A stretch of 64,000 bases of DNA from JASGCP01 sp965263285 (GTDB lineage: Bacteria; Bacteroidota; Bacteroidia; Chitinophagales; Chitinophagaceae): contig CBDHHD010000004.1 of assembly GCA_965263285.1 (NCBI GenBank), forward strand, positions 620,001 to 684,000. Direction: 5' to 3'. How positions within the stretch are numbered: position 1 is the first letter of the stretch; each line of letters begins with the position of its first letter. This document shows positions 50,450-59,034 of this stretch, piece by piece. Under the pieces are notes generated by a model. It was not told where the DNA came from. It ran no database searches and was given only the letters and a program-made list of their open reading frames with translations. The position numbers and the translations under genes are program-made.

Positions 50450-50971
50450 TTAATTAAAAATATTAGAATCGCTAGTGAGCATATCTATATCAGCATTTTT
50501 AAAATCCTTGTCATTGGTTAATAAAATCAAGTTATTTTCTTTACAATGTTTTACAATTGCCTTATCTACAAAATCAAGTTCATCTACTACCAAATAACTT
50601 ACTATTTCTTGTTTATCGAATTGTTTAAGTATAACACCGAATTGTTCTAAGATAGTATCTTTAACAATGATATAAATATCGTTAAAGACCTTTTTCCCAT
50701 CTTCACTGTATTTGAATTCTTTAAATTTTTGTTTTGAAGCTTGTTTTTTATATTCTGTTCTTGCCACACAATTTATTACTTCCGACATTACCAAAAAATC
50801 AATATACAGGTTGTTTTTTTGTTGTAAAAGTTTTTTAAAAATACTAGCATATTCATTTTCATAATCATACTGACCAGTTGGCCAAAATAGATATATTAAA
50901 ATATTGGCATCAAAAAATATACCTTTACCTTTTAGTTGAGCAACATCTTCTAATCGATATTTTTTAGCCAT
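50450..50971 (-). CDS. PIN-domain protein (putative ribonuclease)
   Basis: 173 aa. PIN-fold acidic residues are placed as expected: GIFFDANILIYLF (first Asp), VMSEVINCVAR (Glu), a central LDFVDKAIVKHCKENN (Asp) and LILLTNDKDFKNADIDML (C-terminal Asp pair). PIN nucleases are often toxins, but this one has no small antitoxin gene beside it. It sits 12 bp after the STAS-like gene and 1 bp before an hsdR stub, so it may be an accessory of a type I restriction locus. Length and motifs are intact. Confidence 0.82.
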   Translation of the reverse strand: MAKKYRLEDVAQLKGKGIFFDANILIYLFWPTGQYDYENEYASIFKKLLQQKNNLYIDFLVMSEVINCVARTEYKKQASKQKFKEFKYSEDGKKVFNDIYIIVKDTILEQFGVILKQFDKQEIVSYLVVDELDFVDKAIVKHCKENNLILLTNDKDFKNADIDMLTSDSNIFN

Positions 50972-50983
50972 AATTTAATCTTC

Positions 50984-51331
50984 TTAATCTTCATTTATTT
51001 CATCAATGCTTCTTTTTAATGCTTCGGGATCTTTATAAAATAATTTTGCAGTATTTACAACCCTTTTTAAAGCTATCTTACCTGATTCTGAAATGTTTAG
51101 AAGTTCTATATTTTCTTTAATAAATTCTGGTGAATAGTCTTTATACAACTGCCCTATAGCTGTATTTAGAAATGCGGTAGTAAGCATTTCAATATTTTGA
51201 AAATTAAGCATTACTTTCTTTTTATCACCAAATGCTTTAATGATAAGTTTAAACACTTCCTGTCCATCTTCGGCTTCTACGCCAAATACATCGCCAATTG
51301 TATTTACTATGTTAATAGTTATGTTTTCCAT
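50984..51331 (-). CDS. STAS-like protein (DUF4325 type)
   Basis: 115 aa. VEAEDGQEVFKLIIKAFGDKKKVMLNFQNIEMLTTAFLNTAIGQLYKDYSPEFIKENI is the DUF4325 pattern, a STAS-like fold related to anti-anti-sigma factors; the LTTAFLNTAIG segment corresponds to the conserved SSSFLDE/TAFLN loop. It starts 2 bp after the stop of a truncated upstream frame (51334-51450) and is followed 12 bp on by the PIN gene. In other genomes DUF4325 genes commonly sit next to ATPase genes of the GHKL type; here that partner may be the truncated frame. Role unknown. Confidence 0.8.
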   Translation of the reverse strand: MENITINIVNTIGDVFGVEAEDGQEVFKLIIKAFGDKKKVMLNFQNIEMLTTAFLNTAIGQLYKDYSPEFIKENIELLNISESGKIALKRVVNTAKLFYKDPEALKRSIDEINED

Positions 51332-51333
51332 TT

Positions 51334-51450
51334 TTAAAATATATCTTTTATATCTATTTCTTTTTTTAACAAATAATTATAATTGTCGTCAGTGTTAAAC
51401 TGCAAATTTACAATTGTTCCTGAAAACTGTCCTATAAATTGTTTAGTTAG
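51334..51450 (-). pseudogene. C-terminal remnant of a gene upstream of DUF4325
   Basis: An open frame without a start ends in TAA at 51336-51334 and reads LTKQFIGQFSGTIVNLQFNT, then DDNYNYLLKKEIDIKDIF. The core copy at 51450 truncates it. The FSGTIVNLQF strand could be the end of a GHKL-type ATPase domain, but 38 residues are too few to be sure. Confidence 0.5.
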
Positions 51451-51895
51451 ACTAAATCTTTTTTTGAGGTGCTGGGGGGTATTTGTGTTTTTTGTAATTA
51501 CTCAGGTATAGGTTAATCATTTATTTTTTTTATTATATATCCTTTTCTTTCTTTTGTCTTGATACAAAAGAAAGAAACAAAGAAAAAATCAAGCCTGCAG
51601 ATAAAGAGCTACAAAACTACGGCTTGCTACGCTAGCGAGAATGAATGGGAGGCGGTTAAGTATGAATCGTTATGATGAGCTTATCCGTAGTGATCTTTTA
51701 TGTACATACTTTATGCTCATCATAACGATTCATATATAAAAATTCCCGCCTCCACATTCTCGCTGGTCGCTTCGCTCACCTCGTTTTGTAACGCTCTTTA
51801 TCTGAGGGCAGTCCTCATCAGATATTTCCTATTATTTCCATGTTTATATTTATTTAATAATCCATGCTTCCAGCACCTCAAAAAAAGATGTAGCC
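51450..51895 (+). repeat. Full-length core copy
   Basis: From gactaaatctttttttgaggtgctgg to cagcacctcaaaaaaagatgtagcc, with hairpin, both arm pairs and loop intact. No MITE ends flank it. It truncates the gene fragment described at 51334. The open frame at 51700 is the recurring repeat frame and is not called. Confidence 0.8.
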
Positions 51896-52240
51896 TTATT
51901 TTATGTATATTCATAACATAGCCAATTATTTTGTAAGTTAAGTCAGAACATTTATATTTTTCGTTAATCATTATAATTATTTAAAACGCTTCACCACAAT
52001 TTAGGCTTATTTTGCCACTCATTAACTTGGGTAATAGTGTATCCCTAATTTGAGTTAAGATTTGGATTTGAAATTTATTTAGTGCACAATTACAAAGATA
52101 ATATTTTTAAAAAACATACAATTATATAAGATATCCTGGCTACATCTTTTTTTGAGGTGCTGGGGGAATATTTGTGTTTTTTGTAATGACTCAGGTATAG
52201 GTTCATCATTTATTTTTTATATCTGTTTCTTTCCGAGACC
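51896..52240. repeat. Unassigned AT-rich stretch and core left part
   Basis: 51896-52135 shows nothing recognisable. From 52138 a core left end (ggctacatctttttttgagg) runs to tatctgtttctttcc at about 52235, where the IS256-family element begins. The continuation (ctttgtcttgatacaaaagaaagaaac) is found on the other side at 53645. Confidence 0.65.
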
Positions 52241-53634
52241 ATAAAAAAGATTGTGTAAGTTGGTTTTTAATTGTCTAAGAACTTTGTCAATCTTTCGGCA
52301 AAGATAATAATAAATTGGTGTAAAATATAACCCCAATTTTGAATTGGTTTTTGCCAGCTTTTTTCTATATTTTGAATAGCTAAAAAAATAGCCTTTGTAG
52401 CTGATTGTTTATCTACAAATTGTATTTTTGTTTTTGTATATTTTCGGATACCTCTGTTCATATTTTCTATCGTATTTGTTGTATAAATAACTTTTCTAAT
52501 TTCTAAAGGCAAATTGAAATATCTTGTTAAATGCTCCCAATTTTCTTTCCATGATTTAATAGCGTATTCATATTTTAGGTTCCATTTTTTTTCAAAATTA
52601 TCCAATGCTTGTGCCGCCATGTCTTTATTCACAGCGCCATATATATTTTTAAGCTCCTTACAAAATTCTTTTCTGTCTTTATAGGATACATGTTTGCAAG
52701 AATTTCTAATTTGATGTACAATACAAAGTTGAGTTAAAACCTTAGGGAATACTGTTTGTATAGCTTCTGTAAGGCCAGTTAAGTTATCAGAGCAACTTAT
52801 GCATACATCTTGTACACCTCTTGCTTTTAGGTCTGTAAGCACCTTTAGCCAAAAGCTGGCTGATTCGGTTTCGCTTATCCAAATTCCTAATACTTCTTTT
52901 GTTCCGTCTGTTTTTAAGCCAATAATAATATAGGCGCACTGATGACTATATTGTCCATCTTGACGAATTCTTAATCTAATGCCATCCATCCAAAAAACCA
53001 TATAAATAGGGTCTAGCGGTCTATTTTGCCATTCTTTTATACTTTCTAATACTCTATTTGTAATATTTGATATGGTTGTTCCACTCAATTCTACCCCATA
53101 AGAATCTTTTATTAACTCGCTAATATCACTTGTTGTAAGTCCCTTGCCATACATGGATACCACAAGATCTTCAATACGGTTAGACATGCGTTGCCCTTTT
53201 GGAATAATTTGAGGTTCAAAAGATGCATTTCTATCTCTGGGAATAGATAAAAGTATATTGCCTAAATTTTCTGTTTTAACCGTTTTGTCATAATAACCAT
53301 TACGACTATTTTTTTGTTCTATTTGTCGTTTTTTATTTTTATTATATCCTAGATGGTAATCTAGTTCGCCCTGTAAAAGAGCTTCAACTCCTTGTTTAAA
53401 TAAGTTAGCAAATAACTTATCAAAATCTGATAATGTTTTGCAATCTTTAAAGAAATCATTTGAAATTTTCGATGATTCTGTGCTGTTGTTTTCTGTTCGC
53501 ATAATATGTAAATTTTTAAGTAAATAAAATAGGGAAAAAAAATAATGAAATACTATTTTTGGGTTCACTTTGGTAGGGCTCCGCCCTCCCTTCGTTCCCC
53601 AAAATAGTATTTCTATTTACACAATCTTTTTTAT
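52241..53634 (-). mobile_element. IS256-family insertion sequence
   Basis: Perfect 18-bp inverted ends ATAAAAAAGATTGTGTAA at 52241-52258 and 53617-53634 frame one transposase gene. The element sits inside a core copy. The immediate flanks (CCGAGACC and ACTCCCTT) do not match, so no target duplication remains, and the core text on the two sides is not precisely continuous. Between the transposase start and the right end is a double hairpin: 13-bp arms GAAATACTATTTT (53547) and AAAATAGTATTTC (53601) enclosing GGGCTCCGCCC. Confidence 0.88.
52267..53502 (-). CDS. IS256-family (mutator-type) transposase
   Basis: 411 aa when started at ATG 53502 (MRTENNSTESSK); a longer frame to 53568 would add a hydrophobic leader that overlaps the upstream hairpin and is unlikely. 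The catalytic DDE pattern is readable: VFWMDGIRLRIR (D), CISCSDNLTGLTEAIQTVFP (D), CIVHQIRNSCKHVSYKDRK (family signature) and YTTNTIENMNRGIRK (E). No stops or frameshifts, so it is potentially active. Confidence 0.93.
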   Translation of the reverse strand: MRTENNSTESSKISNDFFKDCKTLSDFDKLFANLFKQGVEALLQGELDYHLGYNKNKKRQIEQKNSRNGYYDKTVKTENLGNILLSIPRDRNASFEPQIIPKGQRMSNRIEDLVVSMYGKGLTTSDISELIKDSYGVELSGTTISNITNRVLESIKEWQNRPLDPIYMVFWMDGIRLRIRQDGQYSHQCAYIIIGLKTDGTKEVLGIWISETESASFWLKVLTDLKARGVQDVCISCSDNLTGLTEAIQTVFPKVLTQLCIVHQIRNSCKHVSYKDRKEFCKELKNIYGAVNKDMAAQALDNFEKKWNLKYEYAIKSWKENWEHLTRYFNLPLEIRKVIYTTNTIENMNRGIRKYTKTKIQFVDKQSATKAIFLAIQNIEKSWQKPIQNWGYILHQFIIIFAERLTKFLDN

Positions 53635-53720
53635 ACTCCCTTCTTTCCTTTGTCTTGATACAAAAGAAAGAAACAGATATAAATTATTAACTTATACCTG
53701 AGTAGTTAATGATAATGTAA
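53635..53720. repeat. Core fragment right of the IS256 element
   Basis: Continues the interrupted core: ctttgtcttgatacaaaagaaagaaac, then cagatataaattattaacttatacctgagtagttaatg. The rest of the core is missing, so deletion accompanied or followed the IS insertion. Confidence 0.55.
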
Positions 53721-53736
53721 AAACAATAATTTTCTG

Positions 53737-53744
53737 TATTTTTG
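53737..53744 (+). promoter_or_regulatory. Putative -7 box TATTTTTG of the hepT-mntA pair
   Basis: TATTTTTG lies 43 bp before the HepT ATG at 53787. A start at the upstream TTG (53742) would lie inside this box, which argues for ATG 53787. No TTG at 19 bp. Confidence 0.35.
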
Positions 53745-53786
53745 AAAAATGAATATCGCAGGCAATATCAAACAGATCATCATACT

Positions 53787-54218
53787 ATGAAAATAGATAC
53801 TTCCTATTACAACCGTTGTATCCATACGCTAGAAAAAGCACACGGATTATTACTAAAAACGAATGTAAACGATATTGAATACGATATGTACCGTTCTGCA
53901 TGTGTAAAAGAATTTGAGATTATTCTTGAGCAAAGTGGCAAATTAATGCGTAAAATATTAAAACCCTATTTTCATTCTTCTAAAGCAGTTGACTCGTTAT
54001 ACTTCAAAGATTTATTTAGACATGCGGTTACAAGAGGCATCATAACACCCGAGTTATGTGAACGATTTTTAGAGTATAGAAACAATAGAAATAACACTGC
54101 CCATGACTATGGTGTAAACTTTGCAGAGGAAACACTATCACTACTACCTTCCTTTATTGCAGACACAAAAATATTAGCAAACATCATTAAACAACAAAAA
54201 GATGATACTGAGGAATAA
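53787..54218 (+). CDS. hepT: HepT-type HEPN toxin (putative RNase)
   Basis: 143 aa, alpha-helical HEPN domain (older name: nucleotidyltransferase substrate-binding protein, HI0074 family). The active-site motif is RNNTAHDY, a precise RX4HXY match. In characterised HEPN-MNT pairs this motif forms the RNase centre, and its tyrosine is AMPylated by the MNT antitoxin. ATG 53787 (MKIDTSYYNRC) is chosen; a TTG-started frame would add 15 residues. The 3' end overlaps the MNT gene by 17 bp, typical of these pairs. It lies beside an IS256 element in the defence remnant. Confidence 0.9.
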   Translation: MKIDTSYYNRCIHTLEKAHGLLLKTNVNDIEYDMYRSACVKEFEIILEQSGKLMRKILKPYFHSSKAVDSLYFKDLFRHAVTRGIITPELCERFLEYRNNRNNTAHDYGVNFAEETLSLLPSFIADTKILANIIKQQKDDTEE

Positions 54219-54507
54219 AGATAGAGACACTTTACTTACCATTTTTGCTACCGTAAACATTCCCATAGAAGTATGGGTTTATGGCAGTCGTGTAAATGGT
54301 AAAGCGCACGAAGGTAGCGATATAGATTTAGTAATACGAAGTAAAAATCTTCAACAATTACCACTTGATATTTTATTAGAATTAAAAGAAAAAATACAAA
54401 AAAGTAATATACCTATTCTGGTAGAAATATTTGATTGGGGTCGATTACCTGATAACTTTCATAGGAATATTGAAAATCAACATGAGATTTTATATAGTGG
54501 ATTATAA
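54202..54507 (+). CDS. mntA: MntA-type nucleotidyltransferase antitoxin
   Basis: 101 aa minimal nucleotidyltransferase. YGSRVNGKAHEGSDIDLVI is an exact GSX10DXD motif, and the third catalytic acidic residue is in PILVEIFDWG. The family neutralises the partner HEPN toxin by AMPylating its active-site tyrosine, and that tyrosine is present in the upstream protein. Translational coupling is likely given the 17-bp overlap. Both genes appear intact, so the pair may be functional. Confidence 0.9.
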   Translation: MILRNKDRDTLLTIFATVNIPIEVWVYGSRVNGKAHEGSDIDLVIRSKNLQQLPLDILLELKEKIQKSNIPILVEIFDWGRLPDNFHRNIENQHEILYSGL

Positions 54508-54578
54508 ACAATCGAAAATAAATCAACTACCAACTCTAAGAGTAAAATTAAAAGAAGAAAACAAAATTACGCTCACTT

Positions 54579-54737
54579 CTATTTTTTTAAATTAGGGTTT
54601 GTTTGTATGTTCTCATATAAGTTATTAACACTTCTTTTATAATCTTGCATGGTTTCTAACTTATCATATAATAATTTAAAAACAATAACCACCACCACGA
54701 GTACTAATATAATAATGCTAATATTATTTCGTCGCAT
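54579..54737 (-). CDS. Small single-span membrane protein, 52 aa
   Basis: ATG 54737, TAG at 54579. The product starts MRRNNISIIILVLVVVVIVF, a clear basic-then-hydrophobic membrane anchor, followed by a charged tail (KLLYDKLETMQDYKRSVNNL). It begins 8 bp after the stop of the TlpA-like gene on the same strand, so it is likely co-transcribed. Not recognised. The charged tail is not of the low-complexity type seen in chance frames nearby. Confidence 0.5.
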   Translation of the reverse strand: MRRNNISIIILVLVVVVIVFKLLYDKLETMQDYKRSVNNLYENIQTNPNLKK

Positions 54738-54745
54738 ACGATATG

Positions 54746-55888
54746 TTATTTCAGCATTGTATTTAAGGTCTGCTCTAATAGATCGCCTCGTAAGTCTTTT
54801 GCAACAATAATACCCTGAGGATTGATAAGAAAATTTTGAGGAATGAGAGAGATGTCATACAGTTTTGCAACAGCACTATTCCAAAAATGCAAGTCGCTTA
54901 CTTGTATCCAACTAAGATGGTCTTCTTTAATAGCTTGTAGCCATTTGCTTTTATCTTGATCTAATGAAACGCCAATAATAACAAAGTTTTTATCTTTAAA
55001 TTTCTTATATGCCTTTACCACATTAGGATTTTCTCTTCTACAAGGACCGCACCAACTAGCCCAAAAATCTAATAACACATATTTACCTTTAAAGTCTGAT
55101 AGGGTAATCGTCTTATCGTCAGCGCTGTTTTGTGTAAAATTAGGGGCTGTGGAACCAATAGGTAACGAACTCAATCCATCATCTTGTTTTTTAGACAATT
55201 TTAATGTTTCATCACTAATAAGGCTTTCTAGAGCCTCGCCAAACATCGTTGCTTTGGCAGTAATAGATAGCTTAGCATAAGAATTCTTTAATAGATCTAA
55301 ACTTCCTACGAGTGGGTAAGTAGCATATAATACAAAGGCGCTTACTTCTGAATTATTATGCTCATCTACAAATGTTATCACATCTTTACTTACTTCATTT
55401 CGTATTCTTTGTAAATCTGCAATACTTGCATTTTTTTCTTCAGCTGTCTTGCTGTTCTTAATTCTTTCTACAATAGCGTTAAGCGTAGCATGAAGGGGTT
55501 CAAACTTTTTTTCAAATAAAGCAAAGGTATTGGTATTCGCATCTGTTGAGCTAACATTTGATAGGTTAATATGCTTTACATTTCCTGAAACATCTATCTC
55601 ACCTTCTTTAATATATAAATTTATATCACTTGTACGAGGTGTATATCCAATAAAACCAAGATCATATATATCTGCTGTTTTAGCTTCTCCTCTTAATTCA
55701 AATTTCTCTCCTTTTGATAAATCTTGTGCAACCGTTAATCCATTGATGTCTTTTAGAAACACAAGTGTATTATCTTTTAACCCTGATATGTGCCCCTTAA
55801 TAACAAAGGACTCCATTCCAATATTTTCAGCTTGTAACAAGCCAGGACTCATTAATAAAAAAAACAATAAATATAAAAAAGATTTCAT
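54746..55888 (-). CDS. DUF4369-TlpA-type periplasmic thioredoxin
   Basis: 380 aa. Signal peptide (MKSFLYLLFFLLMSPGLLQA), an N-terminal beta-rich DUF4369-like domain (about 25-120: FVIKGHISGLKDNTLVFLKDI, ELRGEAKTADIYDLGFIGYTP), a helical linker and a C-terminal thioredoxin-fold domain (about 245-380). The redox motif is intact in LLDFWASWCGPCRRENPNVVKAY, with VIIGVSLDQDKSKWLQAIKEDHLSWIQVSD and a cis-proline loop (ISLIPQNFLINPQGIIVAK). Such Bacteroidota proteins act in disulphide reduction or thiol delivery in the periplasm. A 52-aa membrane protein gene follows. Confidence 0.92.
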   Translation of the reverse strand: MKSFLYLLFFLLMSPGLLQAENIGMESFVIKGHISGLKDNTLVFLKDINGLTVAQDLSKGEKFELRGEAKTADIYDLGFIGYTPRTSDINLYIKEGEIDVSGNVKHINLSNVSSTDANTNTFALFEKKFEPLHATLNAIVERIKNSKTAEEKNASIADLQRIRNEVSKDVITFVDEHNNSEVSAFVLYATYPLVGSLDLLKNSYAKLSITAKATMFGEALESLISDETLKLSKKQDDGLSSLPIGSTAPNFTQNSADDKTITLSDFKGKYVLLDFWASWCGPCRRENPNVVKAYKKFKDKNFVIIGVSLDQDKSKWLQAIKEDHLSWIQVSDLHFWNSAVAKLYDISLIPQNFLINPQGIIVAKDLRGDLLEQTLNTMLK

Positions 55889-56662
55889 GATATTTTTTTT
55901 TAAAAAATGTAAATATAAAGAAATAAATAATAATATTAAAATAAAAGTAACTGCTGGCTACGGCTTTTTTTGAGGTGCTGGGGAAGGGAATTTGTGTTTT
56001 TTGTAATTACTCAGGTATAGGTTCATACTCGTTTTTTAGGTATAACAACTTTTTTAGTGAGCAGGTATTAAAATACACCTTTTTTTGTAATGACTCAGGT
56101 ATAGGTTCATCATTTATTTTTTATATCTTTTTCTTTCTTTTGTCTTGATACAAAAGAAAGAAACAAAGAAAAAATCAAGCCTGCAGATAAAGAGCTACAA
56201 AACTACGGCTCGCTCCCCTAGCGAGAATGAATGGGAAGCAACTTTGTAAAGCTCTTTATCTGAGGGCAGTCCTCATCAGATACTCATTAATTATTTCCAT
56301 ACTTATACATTATTCGACAATCTATGCACTTAATTAATAAACCTATTGAATTGACCAGCAGTTATAATTGTATTTCTCTTAGTACCTGAAAAACCAATCA
56401 AAGACTCAAAAAGTAATAAAATAAAGGTTTACAATAATCTGTGCAAATAACAATAAGAAATAACGAATTAAAAATCATTTATTTAGAACAAGGCACAAAC
56501 AAGCACAATATTGAAAGTGCTATACTGATAGTAAAAATAAATAAAAAAATTTTTTTTTAGAATTTATATTATTTCTTTGTACTCCATTTTTTTTAAAGCG
56601 AATAAATTAAGTAATATTTTTATTCTTAACTTTATAACAAAAAAAATAACATAGTGCAATAT
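55889..56662. repeat. Damaged core, family-B left end and dnaA leader
   Basis: A core left end starts at 55956 (ggctacggctttttttgagg). It is followed by an isolated family-B left end at about 56039 (ggtataacaacttttttag) leading into a second, centrally deleted core (hairpin, CTGCAGATAAAGAGC, then straight to GCTCTTTATCTGAGGG) ending near 56396. The stretch 56397-56662 is the dnaA leader; no DnaA box of the TTATCCACA type was found in it. Confidence 0.65.
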
Positions 56663-58132
56663 ATGACAAACAATGACATAAATAACAATCATATCAATAA
56701 CATACAAGTTAAAGATATTTGGGATAGCTGTTTAGCTGTTATTAAAGACATTGTAGAATATCCCCATTATAAGACTTGGTTTGAACCCATTATACCATTG
56801 AGTTGGAAAGACAATGTTTTAACCATACAAATACCCAGTGCTTTTTTTTATGAATACATTGAAGACCATTATGCATCTTTATTGGCTAAAACATTAAAAA
56901 GAAAAATGGGCAAATTAGCTAAACTTGAATACAAAATGATGGTTGATCCTAAACAATCAAATTTTGGCTCATTAGAATTACCCTCTCAAACTGAGAAAAA
57001 AACAGCCCCTTCTGAGTTGCCTTTTCCTAGCTCATCATTTGAACAATTAAATGTAAAAAACCCTTTTGTAATTCCCGGGTTAAAAAAAGTACTCATTGAC
57101 TCACAATTAAATCCTCATTATACATACGATTCTTTCTTAGAGGGAGACTGTAACAAAGTTGCTTTTGCGGCAGGAAAGCGAATTGCTTGCGATCCAGGAA
57201 ATACTCCTTTTAACCCATTAGTTATTTATGGACATACAGGTCTTGGGAAAACGCATTTGATCCATGCGATTGGACATGAAACCAAACAACTACATCCCAA
57301 CAAAGTAGTTTTATATGTAAGTAGTGAAAGATTTATTAATCAATTTCAAGATCATGCTATTAATAAAAACATTAACGATTTTATCCACTTTTATCAATTA
57401 GTTGATGTATTGATTCTTGATGATGTTCAGTTTTTTCAAAGAGCTGAAAAAACCCAAGAAGCATTTTTTGCTATTTTTAATCATTTACATCAAAGTGGAA
57501 AACAACTTATTCTTACATCAGACAAATCTCCAAATGATTTAGCAGGAATACAAGATAGATTACTCAGTCGTTTTAAATATGGACTTTCCACTGATTTGCA
57601 AGAGCCTAACTTTAACACAAGGGTAGATATTATTAAACTCAAAACAAAACAAGAAGGAGTTTCTTTCTCTGAAGATGTTATTAAAATGATTGCTACCAGT
57701 ATCACTTCTAATATTAGAGAGTTACAAGGTGCTATCTTGTCTTTATTAGCCCAATCATCTTTTAATAATAAAGAAATTAATGTAGAATTAACAAAGAAAA
57801 TATTGCGTAATTTTACACAAAAAACCACTAAAGAAATAACCATAGAGTCTATTCAAAAGTTAGTATGCGACTATTATCAATTACCTTATGATAGCGTATT
57901 TGAAAAAACCAGAAAAAGAAATATCTTACAAGCCAGGCAAATTACCATGTTTTTAACTAAACAGTTTACTAAAAATTCACTTCAATCTATTGGTAAACAT
58001 TTTAGAGGCATGGATCACACTTCAGTTATACACTCATGTGAAGTAGTAAAAAATCTAATAGAAACAGAAGAATCTTTTAAAGACGCTGTAAAAGAAATAG
58101 AAACACAAGTGCAAATGATAGGTTTAGTATAG
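56663..58132 (+). CDS. dnaA: Chromosomal replication initiator DnaA
   Basis: ATP-dependent initiator that opens oriC. 489 aa from ATG 56663 (MTNNDINNNHINNI); a GTG 9 bp earlier is an alternative. Domain I (about 15-90, VKDIWDSCLAVIKDIVEYPHYKTWFEPI), a linker, domain III AAA+ with Walker A YGHTGLGKTHLIHA and Walker B VLILDDVQFFQ, sensor region LLSRFKYGLSTDL, and domain IV DNA-binding ending RGMDHTSVIHSCEVV (the DnaA signature, normally RDHTTV). Flanked by repeats on both sides and without dnaN or recF nearby, so the origin may lie elsewhere, as often in Bacteroidota. Confidence 0.97.
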   Translation: MTNNDINNNHINNIQVKDIWDSCLAVIKDIVEYPHYKTWFEPIIPLSWKDNVLTIQIPSAFFYEYIEDHYASLLAKTLKRKMGKLAKLEYKMMVDPKQSNFGSLELPSQTEKKTAPSELPFPSSSFEQLNVKNPFVIPGLKKVLIDSQLNPHYTYDSFLEGDCNKVAFAAGKRIACDPGNTPFNPLVIYGHTGLGKTHLIHAIGHETKQLHPNKVVLYVSSERFINQFQDHAINKNINDFIHFYQLVDVLILDDVQFFQRAEKTQEAFFAIFNHLHQSGKQLILTSDKSPNDLAGIQDRLLSRFKYGLSTDLQEPNFNTRVDIIKLKTKQEGVSFSEDVIKMIATSITSNIRELQGAILSLLAQSSFNNKEINVELTKKILRNFTQKTTKEITIESIQKLVCDYYQLPYDSVFEKTRKRNILQARQITMFLTKQFTKNSLQSIGKHFRGMDHTSVIHSCEVVKNLIETEESFKDAVKEIETQVQMIGLV

Positions 58133-58143
58133 TACAGTTTTTT

Positions 58144-58649
58144 GGTATAACGATTTTTTTAGTGAGCAACGACAAAGATAATATATTTTAAAAAAACCAA
58201 TTTATTTTTGGCTACCTCTTTTTTTGAGGTGCTGGAAGCATGGATTATTAAATAAATATAAACATGGAAATAATAGGAAATGTCTGATGAGGACTGCCCT
58301 CAGATAAAGAGCGTTACAAAACGAGGTGAGCGAAGCGATCAGCGAGAATGTGGAGGCGGAAGTTTTTATACATGAATCGTTATGATGAGCATAAGGTATG
58401 TACATAAAAGATCACTATGGATAAGCTCATCATAACGATTCATACCTAACCGCCTCCCATTCATTCTCGCTAGCGTAGCGAACCGTAGTTTTGTAGCTCT
58501 TTATCTGCAGGCTTGATTTTTTCTTTGTTTCTTTCTTTTGTATCAAGACAAAAGAAAGAAAAAGATATAAAAAATAAATGATAAACCTATACCTGAGTAA
58601 TTACAAAAAAAGTGTATTTTATACCTGCTCACTAAAAAGTCGTTATACC
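58144..58649 (-). mobile_element. Family-B MITE (B2) carrying a core
   Basis: Starts ggtataacgatttttttag at 58144, 11 bp after the dnaA stop codon, and ends cactaaaaagtcgttatacc at 58649. The inner sequences match B1 in reverse orientation: a full core right end at 58210, and the truncated core left end at about 58600. Both flanks are T-tracts, so the target duplication cannot be defined. On its right the text continues as another core left end (ttttttgaggtgctggaag), so it inserted into a core. Confidence 0.8.
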
Positions 58650-59034
58650 TTTTTTTGAGGTGCTGGAAGATTTATTTGTGTTTTTTTGTAATTATTTGTA
58701 CTATTTCACAAGGTTGTTGATAAAAAGTTTATTCCCCCTTTGGATACAAACTTGTGAAACATAACAGTTGCTATTGTATTTCTCTTAGCATCTAAAAAAA
58801 GATGTAACCAAAAGGTTTGTGTAAACTATAATGTTTAAATGCTCTATTATTTTAATCAATAGCTCGAAAAATATTTAACCTTTTATTATTCCCCCTTTTT
58901 ATGTATTTTTATATTTTTTAAAAGTCATTTTGCAATCTTTTTTTAAGTTAGTTTCAAAGTATATTTTGCACACTCTTTTAAACAATATCTTGTATTTTTA
59001 ATTATTCTCAATGACATAAATAAAACCAATTTCA
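58650..59034. repeat. Core remnant and permease leader
   Basis: 58650-58700 is a core left end. Then TTTCACAAGGTTGTTG (58706) and its inverted partner AACTTGTGAAACAT (58748) form a 9-10 bp inverted repeat, and a core right-end remnant (atctaaaaaaagatgtaacc) ends at about 58810. Nothing gene-like is seen up to the permease start. Confidence 0.5.

Noticed and set aside
52267..53568. Full frame to 53568 as the IS256 transposase start
   Set aside because: The extra 22 residues are hydrophobic and overlap the hairpin region; the family start fits ATG 53502.
56400..56662. oriC immediately upstream of dnaA
   Set aside because: No cluster of TTATCCACA-type DnaA boxes and no dnaN/recF neighbours; the leader is plain AT-rich sequence.
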